Source: Moringa oleifera (taxonomy: Eukaryota; Streptophyta; Magnoliopsida; Brassicales; Moringaceae). From it: a stretch of DNA of 64,000 bases. Shown here one piece after another: positions 57,801 to 64,000 of this stretch; position 1 is the stretch's first letter, and each line of letters begins with the position of its first letter. Where the stretch lies: NCBI GenBank assembly GCA_021397835.1, contig JAJFZO010000407.1, positions 3,038,001 to 3,102,000 on the forward strand, written 5' to 3'. A program made the position numbers and the translations under genes. Under the pieces are notes generated by a model that had not been told where the DNA came from, searched no databases, and saw only the letters and a program-made list of their open reading frames with translations.

Positions 57801-60800
57801 ATGAAGTAGAGCAAGAGGACGAAAGTACATGAATATATTTAAGAGGCTTATACAAAAAACCTGGCATTCTCTCATTAAAGTCCAGAAGTGGATAAAGGAA
57901 AGTTTAATTACGCAGTGACTCAACATTAAAACCAAAACACAAATCAGAATTCATAAAGTGAATGGCAAATGGCAATGATAAAGCAGCTTATGATTGAACC
58001 AAACAAATATCAACTGGGATTTCTATCTTATGCTTCTAAAAGATGTGCTCGTTTTAATATATAATACTTTTTTTTTGATAATGTATAAAAGATGATCATT
58101 TGTATCTTACTTTTACTGCTTGCTCAGAAGCAGGCCGTGGTAAGTTACCTGCATTTTCCTGCACAAAGCCAAAAAAGTAATAATAAAGAAACGCTATATA
58201 AATCGAACACTCCGTTTTACACACAAAGACAACTTTGAAGATCCTACTCATATGAATATTGTAAAGCTAAAGTCAGTAAACCAAAACCTGCATCTGAGGC
58301 GTATCAGTGGATATGCTGTCAGTCTCCATAAAACCTGAGTTTTCACCTTGTCTAGAAGTTGCACTCGATGGCAAATGAGTAGGTTGATTTTCAACCAGCT
58401 CCTCACTTTGAGCCCCTGATTCTACATCTTCAGTTCCTTTTCCGCTAACTTCAGGCCATAGAAATTGTTCAACAGCCTCCAATGATGAGAAGGGGTCAAC
58501 AGTCAGAAAATCTTTGCAGAAATCACGGAGGCATGTCTCCCCCTCTTCCCTCATGAACCGAACTTTAACACATGGATACATAATTAAACATCGATTTGGA
58601 ACAGTAGCATATGAATTTTTCTGCTTGAATGCATGGCTTAAAAAAACCGGGAAATTCTCCAAAGAAGATAGTGCACTGTGTAGTTTCTGTATGAACACTG
58701 ATAAAGCAAAGTCCTCTTGTATGAAATCCGAGGAAGACAAAAACAACCTTGCAAACACCTCAAATCTTTTCCCCACAACATATGACTGGCTACACAAACC
58801 ATGAAGTTTAACATTACCCCTGACATACAGACCATCAGATAGATAACCCATTAAAGCTCTAACAATTCCACTTTCAATAAATTCAAATGTGGAAACAGAT
58901 TCTCTTCCATTAAGCTTTGCCATTGTTTGCTGCAATATAAAATAAAATTTTTCTTCATTCTGAGCTGTAGCATCATGACTATTGGATGCGATCATCAAAT
59001 CACTCAAGGCAGAAGAAAAAGTTCTGAGACTCTGGAGAATATCAGTCAACCCGCCCTCAGAGTCAAAATTTTCAGTAGGGAAGTAACTGGTTCTAACATG
59101 CTTTGCAAGGGTGTACAAAGAATCCTTCTCGATCTTGCAAGGTCCTGTTTGCGAAGGTGAAGAAGTAGGAACAATATGGAAAGCATAACATAAGCATCTG
59201 GGAACCTCCCTTGTAGAAGACTTGCGCTTAGAGTCAAGTGACATTTGAATTCCACTAACCACTGGAGACATTAGCTGTGAACTCTTTTCTTTCGTTAACA
59301 GTGCATCAATGGCAAAAAAGACACCTTCCTTTATGAAAGAAGTCAAGAAAGTATCAGACACTTTCTGCAGGATTATCTGAGCAATCTGTAGAGCTACTAC
59401 AAGCACATGATGATCTTTTCGAGTAAACACTCCAGCCAAAAAACTGCCACATAAATAGAGAGTATTATTAATGTTACTAGAAGATGTCACAGATCTGTCT
59501 GTGCAAAATGAAAGTCAATTCACCTTGAAATGTTGGAACTCTTAAGCAATTCAACAAGTATGTCAGGGTTGCTCACATGAACTAACTTGTTGATTACAGA
59601 TAGGCAGCCATAGCATACATATAAATTTGCACCAGAGTTAACCACCTGCAAGAGGGTTGCAGATATATCACAAAGCCATGCAGGCAAAACAAACAGCAAT
59701 TCAGCCGTACATTCAGACTAACCTGAATCAATGTGGGCAGTATATCAATTCCAAATTTCTGCAGAAGATCAGGGTGATTAACTAGAAAATATTCCTTGTC
59801 CAACCTCAGTTGAACACCTTGATCCTCAGCTGTAGTTGGAAGAAGCTCATTTAACAACTTCAGAACTTCATGTACCTGACAAAGAAAATAGAGCAATAAC
59901 AACCTGCTTCTCTTCTTCTTAACAACATCAATCCTATAACCAAATTTAACCAGTGCCATAGTAACTAGGCAACTACAGAAACTTGAATGCATAACAACCA
60001 ACAAGTAGCCAAATAATTTTGCAATCAAGATTGATTGGGAACGGACTCCATGCTTTTGTTGTCTTGACTAAGTAACACACAAAGGAGGCTTAAAGCCCAG
60101 ACCTAACCTTCCAACCTGTTTTAACAGCCAAAAGAGGTGACACTGTGAAGGGAGGTGAACTTATCTCAATTATTGTGACAACCATTACATCTGATGCAAT
60201 AATTAACACCAAGAATAATTTTTCATGCTAAACTCACTTCCATGCAACTTTTTCTCTCTTCTAAACAGTCTGCATCTTAGATCCTGGAAGAATTTAATTT
60301 TCGTTCATGACACATTACTTATGTCTGGTCAAATAATTAGAATATCCTATTGAACCAAATAGTGACAATCATTTGCAGAAGTATTGGAAACAGTGATCTT
60401 TCATTATCACACCTAAATGGTGGCTGAGACATGACAACAAAAACGCTCAGGGTTGAGACATGACAACATAAACGCTCAGGGAATAGCATTTTAATATATG
60501 GCAATCTGACAACAAGAGGTGAACCTACATGATAACAGTTTGCACGAAAAGAATACTATAGGATTTCATTTTTTATTCATTTATAAGATATAAAAGAGGA
60601 TAGGAGAATTTTCATAAGCTTATTTCAGATACTTAAACTTTCTACAAACTATCAGAGTTGAGACCAACTTTTATTATGATGACTTCTCACATAGACAAGT
60701 CCTATCACTTCATACTCAAGTCATGTCTTTGTTTGTCAATGCTTTATAGAGAAAAGTAAAAGCTGTAATGAACAATCAGAGAAATTTTGCAGTCTCAGAT

Positions 60801-62417
60801 ACAAACTTGATTGCAATGTCCATCGATCATATATGGGGAAGACATCCCATGAGAGAGATCAAAGGTAGACAATAAATCCTTCAATATACTGCTGATGTTA
60901 AGCTCATACAGAGTCCTGAAAGCAACAATTGAACTGGAAGAAAGTTTGGCCAGCAGTCCAATCAAACCCTGCCAAACAAAATGCAGAAGCATGTAAATGC
61001 TCTAAGGCAGCACGATATTGCAACAGTAGCCTCAGAAACAATTTGAAAATTTTCTTACATTGTAATTCAACTGGGATATGGTAGTTCGGCTATTCAAGTT
61101 TATAATATGCATGGCTTGACGAATTAGCCCATGTCTACAAAGTTCATCCAGCATCTCTGACGAATGACTGACTCGTTCTGCTATTTTAATTAAACAAATA
61201 ACAACACTCTCTACCAGCTGGGTAATTAGGAAAAAGAAAATGTATGTTCAAACGTTAATAAAAATCATTTGAAAAGACTGATATATTGAAAAGTAAACAA
61301 AATCAAAAGAGAGTAAAACTTTCACAAAATTCAAACCTGTCGATCCTCATACTGGAGAAGATTGCACAATACAGGAACAGCATCCATGACAGATGAACAT
61401 TCAAATGGAAGTTTCTTGCATATGTTCACCACAGTTGAAAGTGCAACTCTCTAATGTGAGGGACATTACAAGTGATGAACATTTATTAAGCCACCCACAC
61501 AGATGGAGACTAGAATCAAACTTGAGAGGCAACCAATCTTCAAATACAGATGTACCAACCTGTAAGCTTGTTGAAAAGAAATCAATAAAACTCAAAACAG
61601 CCACAGTTGCCCCAGCTTGTAGGCAAGGTAACGGTTGATCACGAGAAATTTTTTCCAATGCTTGCAAACACTACACATGGATGATATTGATGACATGGAT
61701 AAGTACCATCAAAAACTCCATCCCAACATTCAAAATCATAAATTAATTACTACAGAAAAGGAATAGTTACTCTTCTAAAGATACCTGCTCAGCAACATCC
61801 AAGTACTCAATAGCCATTAACCTTTGACAAAGAGCAGGAACTGCATCATGCCTAACAAGGAAAGCCGATGATCGAGGAAATACATCACATAAATATGTTA
61901 TAGCCCTAATAGCTAGTAGCAATATATCCGCATTATTCTCATGCTTTGCTAGCTTAACAAGTACTGGTGATAACTTGTCTGCCATCATGCTCGAGAATGA
62001 ATCCTCTGTACAAAATGACAACACTTCACATAACTCTGCAAGTGCAGTTAGCTGCATAGAAGGCTCAGTTTCTTCACTCAAACTTGAAAAGATTCTCTTC
62101 AATTTCACATGATCACCAGAAGATCTCTGCCTCTGGAAATTGTGAAAACTTCTATATCTCAGGTCATCATCATCAGAATCACATGACCCATAAGCTGAAT
62201 CCTTCTCCAGATCTTCCCCTGATCGACTTGATGCTGAAGCCGAGGATGAGGTTTCCATATAAGCTTCATGTGTTTCAGGGGTGGAGTTTGGTGAATTGAT
62301 ATTGGTTTGAACAGATGAGTTTGATGAACTTGGTCTGAACTCCAACGAACTACAGGCTCTCTTATCAGCAGGTAGTTCCTCACTCATTTCCGTGCGCTTT
62401 TGGCCTCGGTTCCCCAT
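54836..62417 (-). CDS. UPL4: HECT-type E3 ubiquitin ligase UPL4
   Basis: Seventeen minus-strand exons join in frame: 62417-61785, 61670-61560, 61450-61337, 61217-61059, 60968-60807, 59875-59723, 59645-59524, 59443-58288, 58158-58111, 57696-56473, 56364-56134, 56050-55946, 55634-55554, 55472-55404, 55296-55168, 55071-54988 and 54901-54836. The product has 1548 residues. It starts [20 protein letters not shown], as UPL4 does in my recollection, with a Ser/acidic head to about residue 95. An armadillo-like helical region follows ([35 protein letters not shown]). The HECT domain runs from about 1175 ([19 protein letters not shown]) to the end, with the catalytic Cys1515 in [13 protein letters not shown] and the conserved final [12 protein letters not shown]3/UPL4 ligases extend ubiquitin chains on substrates and affect growth and immunity. 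The UPL3 paralogue is the main alternative. Confidence 0.93.
60425..60481. repeat. 28-base tandem duplication in UPL4 intron 5
   Basis: TGAGACATGACAACAAAAAC plus GCTCAGGG at 60425-60452 is repeated at 60454-60481 with one difference (AACATAAAC). The period is 29 bases. Confidence 0.9.
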
Positions 62418-63330
62418 TAATTAATCAGTTCTCTTAGATCTTCCAACAAAGGAATTCCATAAAAACATTCAGTCCTAACTTGAAATTTTCCCTTGAATGA
62501 AGTAGAGCATAGAAATCTTTCCACTTCCACAAATTTCACAGGCACAAAACAAAACAATCTAATCATAAATATCAAAAAGGCAAAAATAGAATCATCAAAG
62601 CTTCAGCTGATGATTATAGTGAAAGTGACAGTGTTGCATAGTTTTCATGTGAAAAGAAAAAACAGAGCACTAATGGCTATTCTGGTCAATCCTCAAGCTC
62701 GGAGCTTACATAATCATCAGATACCGGTCCACTAATCCATTCATGCACCGAGAAAACTAGGAATTGCAAAAGAACACTGAAGGTAGGATTACACCAAAGG
62801 AGTTAAAAGGGGCCAAAAAAAAAAAGAGATAGAAAACTGACTTCCAAAGAGGCTAGGGCTTGCAACAATGTCGACCAAACAGATTCATAAAAAAAAAAAA
62901 ACTCAAACATTCGCACAAAAACAACAAAATCACTTTCCAAAAAAAAAATACATAATCATATATAACAAACGCCAAAATTCAAGAACTTTACATGTGCAAA
63001 CAAGGAAGAAAACAAAGATGAAGGCAAGTAAGAATCAAAAGCAGCGATCAGCTGACACGAAGCCAACAGAGCACACAGATACTTATTGTCCTCTGTTTTT
63101 CTATTATTCTTCTTCTTCTTCTTCCTTTCCAATGAACCTTAGTTTCTATGATTGGCAATCGGCCTTCGTATGGCAGGAAGACCAGAAATTTTCAAAGAGA
63201 AGAATATAGGCTTACTTTATTTTTAGGGGGAAGGTGATGATTTTTTTCCTCTTCTTCTTCGTTTCCTTTTTAGACACACGGCGATACTGTTTCTGGCCGA
63301 TTACATTAGAGGGCGGTAGCCGAAAACAGA
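62418..63330 (-). other. Leader and promoter side of UPL4
   Basis: No other gene is seen. A minus-strand GTAAGC donor at 63215 inside a leader-like stretch suggests a 5'UTR intron. The open frame on + at 62868-63209 is A-rich (Lys, Gln, Thr) and has no recognisable domain. A (TTC)n run lies at about 63102-63125. Confidence 0.4.
63102..63125. repeat. (TTC)n microsatellite
   Basis: About eight TTC units, GAA on the UPL4 transcript strand, lie in its presumed 5' leader or leader intron. Confidence 0.8.
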
Positions 63331-63339
63331 GGCCTCAGT

Positions 63340-64000
63340 GTTGTATCACCAAAAATATTATTTATATAATTTATTTATTTAATATTATGAAAAAGTTTTG
63401 GTAATTACGCTTTTTAAAAATTAGACTTCTTCTTCTTGGAGGTTGATATCCCGGCTATCAAGGCTCACATTATCAGATTAAATTAATTTAAAAAATAATG
63501 TATAATAATTTAATAGATTAAATAAATAAATTTATTATTTTTAAATTTCAAAATAATAATTAGATAAATTTCATATTATCATTTAAATTTTCATACTTAA
63601 GAAATAATAAATTAATCTATTAAAATTAAATTAAATATTATCACAAAAATTAAATATTAAAAATATTTAAATTAAATATTTAATATATAAATTTTGATTC
63701 AATATTTTTTATAAATATAAAAAATTCAACTACAATAATAAAAAATTTTAAATTTTTTAGACTAAATATATATATATATATTAAATTTATATTGTTAAAA
63801 AATTTTAAAATTTTTAAAAATAAGTTTTACATAAAAAATTATTTAAAGTTTAAGAATAAATCCAAAATAAAGTGAAAGATTCATTTATATTATTTTAAAA
63901 ATACTTTAATAGTAAAAAATATTTGAATATTTTATAATCATTTGAGTTAAATTTTAATTTAATAATAAATTGATAAATTAAGATTTGATTTGTAAACATT
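63340..64000. other. AT-rich spacer at the window edge
   Basis: Almost pure AT sequence without frames. It holds an inverted repeat copy (about 63820-63930), the block shared with 38.3 kb (63575-63690) and a short TA run at 63768-63780. Confidence 0.6.
63820..63930 (-). repeat. Inverted copy of the dispersed AT-rich repeat
   Basis: On the minus strand about 63920-63835 reads TACTATTAAAGTATTTTTAAAATAATATAAAT, then TTTATTTTGGATTTATTCTTAAACTTTAAA, nearly the same words in the same order as at 41.85 kb. Confidence 0.5.

Noticed and set aside
62868..63209. Lys/Gln-rich plus-strand frame near the UPL4 leader
   Set aside because: It comes from A-rich simple sequence and has no domain.

Overview
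This window reads as nuclear DNA of a flowering plant, most likely a eudicot. The genes have many introns with GT-AG borders, the coding islands have moderate GC, and they are separated by long, very AT-rich intergenic tracts. The protein set is plant-typical: IQ67-domain protein, ROP-interactor ICR, HCF152-type chloroplast PPR, UPL4-type HECT ligase. I cannot fix the genus from sequence alone.

Layout, left to right: an IQD calmodulin-binding protein (+, 453-3060); TIM14/PAM18, the J-protein of the mitochondrial import motor (+, 4281-6440); an alpha/beta-hydrolase with an N-terminal membrane segment (-, 7393-12212); about 8 kb without an assured gene (12.2-20.3 kb), holding a GC-rich island with a short ORF, a promoter-like island with a perfect palindrome, and an orphan 48-codon coding fragment; an ICR2-type coiled-coil ROP effector with a long spliced leader (+, 22121-24320); ribosomal protein uS12/RPS23 (+, 26003-27608); an uncharacterised serine-rich disordered protein (-, 28741-33513); a PWWP protein with a C-terminal RRM-like region (-, 34755-37613); about 6 kb of AT-rich intergenic DNA; MCM8 (+, 43618-50612, 17 coding exons); intronless HCF152 (-, 51072-53381); and UPL4 (-, 54836-62417, 17 coding exons).

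Exon chains were built by hand. In every multi-exon gene the junctions keep frame from ATG to stop. Protein lengths are 476, 112, 523, 623, 142, 830 (or 832), 952, 792, 769 and 1548 residues in gene order. The genes do not form a functional cluster. They serve organelle import, chloroplast RNA processing, translation, meiotic or repair DNA unwinding, chromatin reading, cell polarity and ubiquitination, and sit together as ordinary plant neighbours. Three gene pairs converge tail to tail: TIM14/hydrolase, RPS23/Ser-rich protein and MCM8/HCF152.

I found no tRNA, rRNA, CRISPR array or intact transposon ORF. The AT-rich spacers appear to contain several degenerate copies of one dispersed repeat in both orientations. 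I see no clearly new biological system. The items most worth a second look are the orphan peptide at 15.7 kb, the two GC-rich islands at 12.7 and 13.3 kb, the upstream ORFs before ICR, HCF152 and TIM14, the duplicated segments in MCM8, and the two conserved-looking but uncharacterised proteins.
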